Positions 15,683-23,685 of a DNA stretch of 31,753 bases are shown piece after piece; the stretch's first letter is position 1; the number at the start of each line of letters is the position of its first letter. The stretch is from a virus. Made by a program: the position numbers and the translations under genes. The notes under the pieces are model-generated. The model made no database searches and was not told the DNA's origin. It worked only from the letters and a program-made list of their open reading frames with translations. Where the stretch lies: the IMG/VR virus record IMGVR_UViG_3300013103_000555, positions 1-31,753 of that record. One strand, written 5' to 3'.

Positions 15683-16385
15683 CCAATGCTTCTTTTAATG
15701 TAATCATCGGAAAACAATCTATCTTACTAATAGGACTGAGATTGTATATTTCTATTCCCAAATTATTTGCGTCCCTTGCTATCGCCGGGAATCCTTTTAA
15801 ATGCTTTTCAAATGGAGGAGAACGTTTTGCCTTTTGCCCCGGAGGCATATGGGAACCATGCCAATGACTATACGTTTTTTTAACATCCATAGTCATATCA
15901 AAGCCCAACAGATTTATTCTACGTACCCCCAGATGATGTGCCAAACTAATAGCTGCCGCTCCGGAATTTACATTCCAAGAAACCTTCGAAGGATCAGAAG
16001 TTATCCCTTCTCTCCTCCCTTTATCACGTTCAAGAAATTTAATACCTTCCATCTTGTTCCGTGGACGATTTGCAAATTTTTGATCGCAACATACTTTCAA
16101 TCCAGGCCACTCCGCCAACTTTATACGATGTTTCAAATACCAATGGCTATCACCAAAGAATAGAATATCAATCCACGTTCCAAGCTGATATGCATTATTG
16201 ATACCTATTACATGCCGATCATGAAGAGGCCTCATGTAATCAGAATACGCCAAAGGGGAAAGTCTTCCATCATATACTTTCCGAATCACCTCTAAAGGAA
16301 CTCCAAATTGTTGAGGTACAGAAGTCCCACCTCCAATTATCCAACATGTAGCATCTTTCCATAATTGAGGAACAGACCAAATCAT
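15672..16385 (-). CDS. MptE/DUF115-like Rossmann protein, possibly sugar transferase
   Basis: 237 residues. The N-terminus has the glycine-rich loop CWIIGGGTSVPQ (~14-25), then HVIGINNAYQLGTWIDILFF followed by GD, and later VNSGAAAISLAHHLGVRRIN with LLGFDMTMD. This order (GGGxS loop, asparagine-rich N/NxxY, NSG, GxD) resembles the DUF115/MptE-like fold and the GT42 sialyltransferase-like fold, both of which bind nucleotide-activated substrates. YSHWHGSH has several His that could be catalytic or metal-binding. It starts at ATG 16385, overlapping the upstream stop as ATGA. I cannot decide between a pyrophosphokinase-like and a sugar-transferase role. Confidence 0.5.
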   Translation of the reverse strand: MIWSVPQLWKDATCWIIGGGTSVPQQFGVPLEVIRKVYDGRLSPLAYSDYMRPLHDRHVIGINNAYQLGTWIDILFFGDSHWYLKHRIKLAEWPGLKVCCDQKFANRPRNKMEGIKFLERDKGRREGITSDPSKVSWNVNSGAAAISLAHHLGVRRINLLGFDMTMDVKKTYSHWHGSHMPPGQKAKRSPPFEKHLKGFPAIARDANNLGIEIYNLSPISKIDCFPMITLKEALDGS

Positions 16386-16741
16386 ACATTTAATTCCTCC
16401 ACTAACTGTTTAGCAGCATCTTCTCGAAGGCCCTTCTCATTGATAACCTTACCAGAAACAGAATTAACTACATCCCACCATCCACTGGAAGAACGCTTCT
16501 GTATCTTGTATACTTCCTCAGTATCAGTAGAAGTCTTCCTTTTACGAGCTGTAAAAGGCTGTACAGGTTCAATTATTGTCTCCGGAATATCTTCCAATGC
16601 CACTACATGCTTGCGAAAGGCAAGAGGAACTTCTTCCGGTCGTGCGATAAAAATCTCATTTGGTTTGATAATCTTGCCACGAATATACCGGAGGGAGCCC
16701 CCGCCAATCTTTCTCCATCGGATCTCATTACTTTCACTCAT
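16382..16741 (-). CDS. Small capsid-associated protein with WRKIGGGSLR module
   Basis: 119 residues from ATG 16741, with AGGGG six nt upstream; a GTG one codon earlier is also possible. Residues ~9-50 form the shared module (RWRKIGGGSLRYIRGKIIKP, NEIF, PLAFRK). The middle is Lys/Thr-rich (TARKRKTSTD). The C-terminus SSGWWDVVNSVSGKVINEKG followed by LREDAAKQLVEEL has the look of a second small domain common in short proteins next to phage capsid genes. It follows the major capsid gene by 32 bp, so a minor head or decoration role is likely, though not proven. The N-terminal module recurs in the glycosyltransferase-like protein two genes on. Confidence 0.6.
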   Translation of the reverse strand: MSESNEIRWRKIGGGSLRYIRGKIIKPNEIFIARPEEVPLAFRKHVVALEDIPETIIEPVQPFTARKRKTSTDTEEVYKIQKRSSSGWWDVVNSVSGKVINEKGLREDAAKQLVEELNV

Positions 16742-16773
16742 CACAATCCCCTATGTTGTTTATCAAAATCGAC

Positions 16774-17865
16774 TTACGCTGCGAGCAACACAACCCCACA
16801 ATTACCATCCTGATCCGAGCGAATCTGAGGAACCTGAATGGTCAAAACCTTATACTTCGTTATAAACTTGCCTTCAGTTTGCCACTCAACATTTTGAATA
16901 GGCATACCTCGTACTAACCGAACAACATCACTTGTCATCTGTACAAGTAGCACGTGATTTGCCGTGAGGGTATCCACTACCTTGACATCCTTGATTCTAT
17001 CTATCTTTAAAATTCTTTCCCTAATGGTAATCCCCGGAGTCGTAGAATTATAATCCTCATCCAATACCGTTTCATACGCAGTTGGAATATACAACATCCA
17101 CGGACCATAATGCTTCGCATCAATGCTGGACTGTTTCATATTTAAGACGTCCGCCAAAATCTGAGCAGCCGTCTTCCCTGGAGCATCCCAATTTGCACTG
17201 AGGGTTACGCTGTTAATATCGGGATAATTAAGATAGGAGTAAATCTTATTCCTGGAACGATCATCCGTAGTACCCCAAGCATAATCAGTATCCGTGAACA
17301 GCATCGATTCCAATTTCTCATTGACCTTACGGGCTGCCCTCTCAGCAGAAGTGGTATCTAACGGATTCCCTAACTTTCTACTGGCCTCAAGTACCCTTGC
17401 GTTGATTTCATAATCAACGTGGATTATCGGAATCGGAAGATAATTTGTTTGATAAACAGGACGATCCCCCCTACTTCGGGAAACTCCGTCCATCGTCAAA
17501 TCAGCTTCCATAGCATCCGACACATCGTGCCATTCAAGTACCGTGGTCCCCATTGCATTACCGAGGTCATACGTCAAACCATTTGCAATGAGATCCGCAA
17601 TACCATTCAAACGGGTTTCACTCACCTTGAGGACAGCGTCATCCAACTGTTTCCATTCATCCCTGCGCAATGTAGCAGCATTTATCTGTATAGCTTTGTA
17701 GTTTTTGGGATTCTTTATATCCCCACCTGTGTATACAGTAACATAAGCACGCCCGTCTTTACCAAGCCACGGACGCATATTACCAAGGTTTAATCTTCCT
17801 TCACCTGCCATATATGCCGCCACGTCACCATATACTTGTCCATTTCCCAGTATTACATCAATCAT
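16774..17865 (-). CDS. Major capsid protein (HK97 fold)
   Basis: 363 residues beginning MIDVILGNGQVYGDVAAYMA, preceded by a strong GGAGG site. The middle PIPIIHVDYEINARVLEASR, KLGNPLDTTSAERAARKVNE and KLESMLFTDTDYAWG is the spine helix and P-domain pattern of phage major capsid proteins in the group sometimes mis-annotated as encapsulin- or DUF2184-like. The end VEWQTEGKFITKYKVLTIQV followed by PQIRSDQDGNCGVV is typical. No long N-terminal scaffold (delta) domain is present, consistent with the scaffold being part of the separate protease protein upstream. It forms the icosahedral shell. Confidence 0.85.
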   Translation of the reverse strand: MIDVILGNGQVYGDVAAYMAGEGRLNLGNMRPWLGKDGRAYVTVYTGGDIKNPKNYKAIQINAATLRRDEWKQLDDAVLKVSETRLNGIADLIANGLTYDLGNAMGTTVLEWHDVSDAMEADLTMDGVSRSRGDRPVYQTNYLPIPIIHVDYEINARVLEASRKLGNPLDTTSAERAARKVNEKLESMLFTDTDYAWGTTDDRSRNKIYSYLNYPDINSVTLSANWDAPGKTAAQILADVLNMKQSSIDAKHYGPWMLYIPTAYETVLDEDYNSTTPGITIRERILKIDRIKDVKVVDTLTANHVLLVQMTSDVVRLVRGMPIQNVEWQTEGKFITKYKVLTIQVPQIRSDQDGNCGVVLLAA

Positions 17866-17887
17866 TTGTTATCTACCTCCTTCGTTA

Positions 17888-18346
17888 TTATATAACTCTG
17901 ATTTTGATTCTACCACTCGGATCTTCACCGGAAGAACCTGACATATCTACTGCCTCAAGTGCTATTCCGACTACAGAATCAGGGTATGTAGCACTCCCTG
18001 CAGATTCTGCATCGGCTTTTTGGAGATAACCATCCCCATGTGACTCCAAAATGTCACCAATCGCCACATTTTCACCATTGGCAAGGAGGGCATATACCTG
18101 ATCACCTCTACCGGCAACCCAGCACTGTACCTGATCACCTGCGGAATAGTCATCATCAATCCCTTTACCCTCTAATTCATTTTCAAGGGCAAAAATCTTC
18201 TCCGCAAACTGTCCGGCACTACCATGCTTCTGCACTTTCCCCGCACTGGTCAACTCTACAAGCATTCCAGGGGTAATTGCAGCTACGGCCTCATATTCCT
18301 CTACAACATCAGAGTATTTCTTCAATTTGATCGTATTTTTCGCCAT
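17888..18346 (-). CDS. Structural cement / head decoration protein
   Basis: 152 residues. The protein starts MAKNTIKLKKYSDVVEEYEA and has the run AAITPGMLVELTSAGKVQKH, then DDYSAGDQVQCWVAGRGDQV, YALLANGENVAIGDILESHG and DSVVGIALEAVDMS. Such SH3-like beta barrels (cement gp24-like) bind capsid surfaces and are encoded immediately before the major capsid gene. A strong AGGAGG site precedes ATG 18346. It probably trimerises at capsid three-fold sites (family knowledge). Confidence 0.75.
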   Translation of the reverse strand: MAKNTIKLKKYSDVVEEYEAVAAITPGMLVELTSAGKVQKHGSAGQFAEKIFALENELEGKGIDDDYSAGDQVQCWVAGRGDQVYALLANGENVAIGDILESHGDGYLQKADAESAGSATYPDSVVGIALEAVDMSGSSGEDPSGRIKIRVI

Positions 18347-18371
18347 TATTTGAACCTCCTATGATTCATTG

Positions 18372-19895
18372 TTATTTATTTTCTGCATCAACCCCAGGTG
18401 GGAGGAGAATTTCCTCATCCGTATTTACAAAAAATCCATCAGCCGCCCCTTCATAAGAAACAGGTTTCTTGATGGAATCCGCTGTTCTTTGCAGATCATC
18501 ATCATCCTTTTTCTTTAAGGATTCTTCATCCCACACCTTCTCAGCCTGATTATTCAGAATATGCTGAATCAACTCTTGTCGATGAGCGTCATACAACTTC
18601 TGTCCATAATTGAACTGTTTCTTCAATTCATCAGGCAAAAGTTCTCCGAAAATCTTGATATCAGAAACCTTTTCTTTTAGAATTTTCATAGCTGCTTCTT
18701 CGTTAATCTGAGGAGCTTTTTTCTTTAATTCTGCAATTTCACCTTCCAAAGCAACAATTCTTTCTTCCGCTTTCGCCTTTTCTGCTTCTACTACCTCTTT
18801 CGTTTTGGCACAAGTGATTAGCTTATCAACCTGTTCCTCTTCCAGTTTCTCTAACCACCCCTTATCATCCTCGGTATATACCGATGGAGCAATGGTCAGA
18901 AGCTCTTTTACTTTTTTCATCGTAGTATCTCCTGTATTGTTTTTTGTTTGTTTCATAGTTACCACTTTTTTGTATTTTACTTCTTTTTCTATTTCCTCTT
19001 CTTCATTACCAAACTGCACCTCCCCGTCTTTGATTTGATATGTTCTCTTATAATATTTCTCGCCCGCTCCTCGTACATCTCGCCTGTAAATGAAAGTACC
19101 ATCATCATAAACCTCTTCAAGATAGTATGAATCCGTATCGCTATCTAAGGAGTAAAGTTTATCCCTTACCAAATTTATTGCTTCCAAAAGCCCTTCTGTG
19201 TTCACTCTTATGCCACAACCATCTTGCCAACTACATGCACCAGTAGCTTCCGGTAACAAAGCAAGATGATCCGGACGATAGTTTCTCGCAATAGCCGTGT
19301 AGCTTTCTCCTCCCCATTCACCGGTAGTAGGTTCATCATCTGAAAAAACGCCAACACTGACATCTAACGGCTTCTGTTGCATAATATAGGCGTATGCCAA
19401 CGGAGATAGTTGTTTTAACTTTTCTGCATCTGCCCAAACCTCCCCTTTTAACTTACCTCCTTCCATCTTACTATTATATACCCTACCAATCACTGACTGA
19501 TCAATGACTTTTGGAGAATTAGCAGATATTGGCTGACCATTTTCTTCCGGGTGACCGATTAACACCGGTATTCCATTCCATGCCGATGGAAACTTACCTA
19601 ACTCATCTTGAGTATGGAGCAACGGCCCCGCACTGCCATTATGAACACCTTCCTTAAGCATTATTACAGGAACTACCAAGTGTTTCACACCTTGGTGCAT
19701 TTCGGTTCTAACTACATAATTGTTAGTTGTTATTACCTTGTATTGTTGATTCTTCATTCTATTTCTCCATTGACTATAACATATGGCTGCCCGTTGTTTG
19801 CTATCCGGGTATTCTGTATTCATCAAATCATTTCCCATGCACCTGGAAATAAAAGATTTCTCGTTTTCCCTATCAAGCGGAACTGGCAACGGCAT
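18372..19895 (-). CDS. Prohead protease fused to scaffold (DUF2213-type)
   Basis: 507 residues with three parts. The first ~50 (MPLPVPLDRENEKSFISRCM, then PDSKQRAAICYSQW) form a small conserved N-terminal domain frequent in phage head proteins. Residues ~55-230 are the DUF2213-like maturation protease: LKEGVHNGSAGPLLHTQDEL, NGIPVLIGHPEENGQPISAN, ERVYN-type strand VIGRVYNSK and PLDVSVGVFSDDEPTTGEW with candidate His and Ser catalytic residues. Residues ~340-507 are charged, helical and coiled-coil rich (EEQVDKLITCAKTKEVVEAE, IVALEGEIAELKKK), as in internal scaffolds. It would direct capsid assembly and then cleave. The start overlaps the end of the HNH endonuclease gene by 23 bp. Confidence 0.8.
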   Translation of the reverse strand: MPLPVPLDRENEKSFISRCMGNDLMNTEYPDSKQRAAICYSQWRNRMKNQQYKVITTNNYVVRTEMHQGVKHLVVPVIMLKEGVHNGSAGPLLHTQDELGKFPSAWNGIPVLIGHPEENGQPISANSPKVIDQSVIGRVYNSKMEGGKLKGEVWADAEKLKQLSPLAYAYIMQQKPLDVSVGVFSDDEPTTGEWGGESYTAIARNYRPDHLALLPEATGACSWQDGCGIRVNTEGLLEAINLVRDKLYSLDSDTDSYYLEEVYDDGTFIYRRDVRGAGEKYYKRTYQIKDGEVQFGNEEEEIEKEVKYKKVVTMKQTKNNTGDTTMKKVKELLTIAPSVYTEDDKGWLEKLEEEQVDKLITCAKTKEVVEAEKAKAEERIVALEGEIAELKKKAPQINEEAAMKILKEKVSDIKIFGELLPDELKKQFNYGQKLYDAHRQELIQHILNNQAEKVWDEESLKKKDDDDLQRTADSIKKPVSYEGAADGFFVNTDEEILLPPGVDAENK

Positions 19896-20799
19896 TGTTT
19901 AGTCCTCTGGTATTTGTATTATTTACGTAATTTAACAAAACACCACTCAATATCATACCATGATCAGCGTGATTATGACATTTCCTACATAAAGTAATCA
20001 TATTCTTTTCCGTATTACTGCCCCCTTCTCTCACGGGTACAATATGATGCACATCCATATAACTTGATTCCCCTTTGTACCCACAGTAAGCACACGTATA
20101 ATTATCTCTCTTTAAAACTTTTATACGGTTACGATAAAAACTACCCTCATTTTGAGAAAGCATGTAAGAATAAAAACTACCCCCGCCTTTCCATAATGGA
20201 TTCTTTTCTCCAGTCCTTTGACTCATAGCATCATATTTACACTTATCTGAACAATATTTAGCAGTTTCCTTTCTCCTGAAAGGAACTTCAAATTCTTTAC
20301 CACACATTTGACATTTAACCAATACATAATTTTTATTCCAAGGTTCTCTTCCTTTAGTAGCATCATGATAACACTTTTGAGAACAATATTTTCTGCCTTC
20401 TTTCAATTCCCTATAACTTAACTTAAACTCCTTTCCACAATAAGTACAAACAGCATACAAACAATTTGGGCACACTTTTGCATTGGGAGCTTTTGATTGG
20501 AAAGTTTTGCCACAATAAGCACAAACCAAAGTATACCTCCGTGATTTACACTTTTTATTTTGTTGAAGTGTTCTACTTATTTTCTCCTTAACTTCATCAG
20601 AGCGTGGTGGTAAAAACATTCCCTTATTCCATGTTGGACGACCTTTCAAAGACATGCTAATTCTTTCCCTCGCTTCCTTCGTTTGATGAAAGTGCTTCTT
20701 TGTAAATATATGTTGGCACTTACGAGAACAAAAGACCCTCTTGCTATAAGCAGATTGAAAAGTTTTGCCACACTCTTTACATTTTAATACAAACATCAT
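19873..20799 (-). CDS. Free-standing HNH homing endonuclease with zinc ribbons and NUMOD3
   Basis: 308 residues from ATG 20799 (ATGATG, overlapping the upstream TGA). An N-terminal zinc ribbon CKECGKTFQS...FCSRKC is followed by NUMOD3-like units (ARERISMSLKGRPTWNKGM and DEVKEKISRTLQQN), then three further Cys-Cys ribbons (CAYCGKTF/CPNC, CTYCGKEF/CSQKC, CQMCGKEF/CSDKC). The C-terminus holds the HNH nuclease: RDNYTCAYCG, the DVHHIVPVREGGSNTEKNMI core with HH and N, and TLCRKCHNHAD. Such enzymes cut intron- or gene-less alleles and spread by homing. It sits between the head morphogenesis and protease genes, adjacent to an intein-containing gene. It looks intact. Confidence 0.88.
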   Translation of the reverse strand: MMFVLKCKECGKTFQSAYSKRVFCSRKCQHIFTKKHFHQTKEARERISMSLKGRPTWNKGMFLPPRSDEVKEKISRTLQQNKKCKSRRYTLVCAYCGKTFQSKAPNAKVCPNCLYAVCTYCGKEFKLSYRELKEGRKYCSQKCYHDATKGREPWNKNYVLVKCQMCGKEFEVPFRRKETAKYCSDKCKYDAMSQRTGEKNPLWKGGGSFYSYMLSQNEGSFYRNRIKVLKRDNYTCAYCGYKGESSYMDVHHIVPVREGGSNTEKNMITLCRKCHNHADHGMILSGVLLNYVNNTNTRGLNNAVASSA

Positions 20800-22946
20800 T
20801 TCTCCTTCTTCACGGGGATTGCGCAACATCTGCAATTATGAACAATCACACCCTTAGCTAAGTAAGATTCATCCTCTTCTACACTGAGATTATACAATCT
20901 ACGATTTTTACGGAGTTTCCAATGTTCTATTTTCTGTATAGGAAAGGAAACAAATTCATACTGTCCAGAATGATTCATTACTACACGAGATAATTCTTCT
21001 TCTATCTCTCTCAAACATTGATTAATCTTTGCACCCGTATATCTAAGAACAAACCATCCTTCCTGTTCTATCCGTCTTTGTCTAATAGCATCCTTTTCCT
21101 TGTCTTGATGCCATTGTTCCCCATCACACTCAATCACTATCTTTAACGCTGGAATAGCAAAATCAACATTATATCTCAATATAGGGTATTGAAAAACATA
21201 ATCAATATTCATCTTATCCAATAGTTTCGCCATTCTCTCTTCAATCCAAGTCTTCTTCCCACTCTTCCTGTATTTTGCCATCCGTGCATTCAACCGTTTC
21301 TCAGGATGTTTTTCCAAATATTCATTGAGAGAAATTGTAGCCTTCCTCCTTACCGCAGGATCATACATTGGATTTTTCTTTTTCATTCTTTCAGAAGATG
21401 CTTTTCGCATTTCTGGAGTATTGGTAACCTTCTTATTTTTTTCTCTAACATCTGGGCGTGCTAAGGGACATCTACCTTCCTTAGCCATCTGTCTTGTTTT
21501 AATGTGGGCTGCCTTTGTTATTTCCTTTCCATCTCTCATTCCTGTTGCATATTGTTTCAACATAGATATTCTATTCTTTGCAGATACATTTTTTCTATGT
21601 TTCGGATCTGCCCATTGTCTATCTGTTATATCTTTACTTAAACAACTCTGAGAACAATATTGTTTAAAATAAGGAATCAAGGTCTCACAACGCTTACATC
21701 TACTCGCCAACAACTGTATCTGGTCTGTTTTCTTTACCTTCCCTGCTTCTTTCCAACGAGAAAAGGAACATCCTTCCTTTGTAATTAAAACAGGATGATT
21801 GGCTGTCATAGAAAGACCACCTTGCCCCATTCCCAATACAGAGAAACGAACAACTTCTGTTTCGTCTTTGTATCCCTTATTGCGTGGCAAAGCATATACT
21901 TTTCTAAATCTACCTTTATGTGTTAAAACGTAATCCCCAATCTGAATATTTCCTATTGGCTTCCATCCAGTTGATGTATAAACAGGAGTTTGAGGGTCAA
22001 GAAAACAATTCGGGTGAACAGGTATTTTGTTCTGTATCTCATCCAAACTAAACACCTTTCCTTCAAGCGCAGCACATATAGGGCATACTTTGTAGCCTGC
22101 AGTTGTAAATTCAACCTGTACCACAACTCCTTCCACAGCCCAATTTTTCATTTCTTGGACATTAGCTTGATGGAAACTCCTGATTATTTCTGTCCGTGCT
22201 AAGGTCCGTGCTCTCCTCTCCGCCGGAATGAATCTTCCCAATATATCTGTTATTCCTAAATCTCCTACGGGTCCGGATATTGTTTTGGTTAGCAACCTCG
22301 CAAGCTCTCTTGGATTCTTTCCATCTGCAATTCCTTGTGAAAGCACCCGGCTTATCTGGGTGTCCATCTGGCTTGTAATGCCTTTTAGCTCCTGAAATGT
22401 TCTGGAAAACAATAAACCACATCTTTCTATATGGAAGGGGGTTGCCATACTTGCAGATATTCCACCAGTTTCTAACAAAGAAGGCACTTCATATCCAGCT
22501 CTTTTCATCTCCCACCGTGCCCTCTGAACTCCTCTTTGGTATGAATCCTTGATATATTTATTCGTCCATGCTGTTTCGATTGAAGTGCCTATCTGCTGCA
22601 TTGTTTCTACTTCAAGGATTCCCTTTGCTTCTTGTCCCTGTAACCAGATCATAAAGGCATTAACTTTCTCTTCAGACCGAGGGAATGCAAAAGCTTTTCT
22701 GCCGGGGAGGAAAAGATCAAAAGTTGCCATAGTTGCCACTTGATGCTCTTTATCGAGCATATCGAAACAATCCTGTTCTATAATGGCTCTGCGAATTATT
22801 CCTCTCAATGCCCGGAATCGTTTATTCAGGTCACGAACAAAAGCATTTCTCAGGTGGGTTGTTCTGGTAGGGTCATACTGCGAAACAGCTACTGCTTTCT
22901 TTCTCTGGATAACAGGTATATCTATCTTTCTGGCTGGAAGTCCCAT
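20796..22946 (-). CDS. Phage head morphogenesis protein (SPP1 gp7 / Mu F-like), intein-containing
   Basis: 716 residues as encoded, about 325 after splicing. The extein begins MGLPARKIDIPVIQRKKAVA and has the SPP1-gp7/Mu-F signature in ERRARTLARTEIIRSFHQAN, then FTTAGYKVCPICAALEGKVF and, after splicing, VHPNCRCCAIPVKKEK. The HPNCRC zinc-type motif is the most conserved element of the family, which binds portal and enters the prohead in small numbers. I chose ATG 22946 with GAGG 12 nt upstream; TTG and ATG codons at 22970-22958 overlap the previous gene. An intein occupies 20835-22007. The stop overlaps the HNH gene start. Confidence 0.88.
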   Translation of the reverse strand: MGLPARKIDIPVIQRKKAVAVSQYDPTRTTHLRNAFVRDLNKRFRALRGIIRRAIIEQDCFDMLDKEHQVATMATFDLFLPGRKAFAFPRSEEKVNAFMIWLQGQEAKGILEVETMQQIGTSIETAWTNKYIKDSYQRGVQRARWEMKRAGYEVPSLLETGGISASMATPFHIERCGLLFSRTFQELKGITSQMDTQISRVLSQGIADGKNPRELARLLTKTISGPVGDLGITDILGRFIPAERRARTLARTEIIRSFHQANVQEMKNWAVEGVVVQVEFTTAGYKVCPICAALEGKVFSLDEIQNKIPVHPNCFLDPQTPVYTSTGWKPIGNIQIGDYVLTHKGRFRKVYALPRNKGYKDETEVVRFSVLGMGQGGLSMTANHPVLITKEGCSFSRWKEAGKVKKTDQIQLLASRCKRCETLIPYFKQYCSQSCLSKDITDRQWADPKHRKNVSAKNRISMLKQYATGMRDGKEITKAAHIKTRQMAKEGRCPLARPDVREKNKKVTNTPEMRKASSERMKKKNPMYDPAVRRKATISLNEYLEKHPEKRLNARMAKYRKSGKKTWIEERMAKLLDKMNIDYVFQYPILRYNVDFAIPALKIVIECDGEQWHQDKEKDAIRQRRIEQEGWFVLRYTGAKINQCLREIEEELSRVVMNHSGQYEFVSFPIQKIEHWKLRKNRRLYNLSVEEDESYLAKGVIVHNCRCCAIPVKKEK
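20835..22007 (-). mobile_element. Intein in head morphogenesis protein, with Vsr/DUF559-like nuclease
   Basis: 391 residues, from Cys of CFLDPQTPVYTSTGWKPIGN to Asn of YLAKGVIVHN, followed by Cys+1 of CRCC. Splicing blocks are present: A (Cys1, GDYVLTHKG), B (SMTANHPVLITKEG with TxxH), F (LYNLSVEEDESYL) and G (penultimate His, Asn). Between them are a zinc-ribbon (CKRCETLIPYFKQYCSQSC), NUMOD3-like basic repeats and a PDDEXK/Vsr-like nuclease near TWIEERMAKLLDKMNIDYVF with NVDFAIPALKIVIECDGEQW-H (Asp, Glu-x-Asp, His). The nuclease is not LAGLIDADG. It splits the HPN|CRC motif. All key residues look intact. Confidence 0.92.
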
Positions 22947-22947
22947 G

Positions 22948-23685
22948 CTATAACACATCCTCATGTTCAATCAAACGCATTGACAATGATATATTATTAT
23001 CCGCCGCCGATTTATCAGTAAGACGTACAATATACTTAGTATTCTTCTTCAATATCGTGTATTTTGCCACTCCCACAGTTCCACCAACATCAAATTTGGT
23101 ATTACCCCCGTCCTTACCTGTTCGCTTCCAATATATCTTAGTACCATCACTTGTTCCGCCACTCTGTCCCTTGTGAATTGTGACCATAGAATCATTTGAA
23201 GAGTTTCTGTTTCTATTTACTATTGTTTGAAGAGTACTACCTACCCTATCACCACCCTCATACACTTCAAGTGATCCTGCACCATCACCAAATATAACAG
23301 TCAAATCAAAATATATCTTTAGATCTGAATTTGGTGTGGTTAGTAAATAATCTTGAGAAGCACTGGCACCAAGAGGAGCAAGTACATCGTGATAATAATA
23401 ATCCCTCCCCGCTGAAACCTGAACACTCTCTTCAGTAGAGATTACCAAAGAACCATAACAACTACACAATCGCAAGAATTGGTACGTCTCATTAGATGCT
23501 TGGTACCCTTTGATAGGAACTCCAGGATTAAACTTCTCCACCCAGTGTGTCCCATCATAGGTCATCATCATTCTTCCGGTATCACGCTCATAGATAGTAG
23601 AGCCGGGAGCCATACCCGAAGGTTTAGGATCTGTAGATAATCCAATACGATGCTGCACCTCTATTATCTTACTGGATAAAGTCAT
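22948..23685 (-). CDS. Structural head-associated protein of unknown family
   Basis: 245 residues, MTLSSKIIEVQHRIGLSTDP, then MAPGSTIYERDTGRMMMTYD followed by GTHWVEKF and a beta-rich remainder (YLLTTPNSDLKIYFDLTVIF, GVAKYTILKKNTKYIVRLTD). The PG-S-x-Y-x-x-x-TG-x-x-x-x-YDGTxW pattern is common in virion surface proteins. No catalytic motif. Its ATG overlaps the portal stop as ATGA. It sits between portal and head morphogenesis gene, so a minor head or decoration role is plausible; I do not recognise a named family. Confidence 0.6.
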   Translation of the reverse strand: MTLSSKIIEVQHRIGLSTDPKPSGMAPGSTIYERDTGRMMMTYDGTHWVEKFNPGVPIKGYQASNETYQFLRLCSCYGSLVISTEESVQVSAGRDYYYHDVLAPLGASASQDYLLTTPNSDLKIYFDLTVIFGDGAGSLEVYEGGDRVGSTLQTIVNRNRNSSNDSMVTIHKGQSGGTSDGTKIYWKRTGKDGGNTKFDVGGTVGVAKYTILKKNTKYIVRLTDKSAADNNISLSMRLIEHEDVL

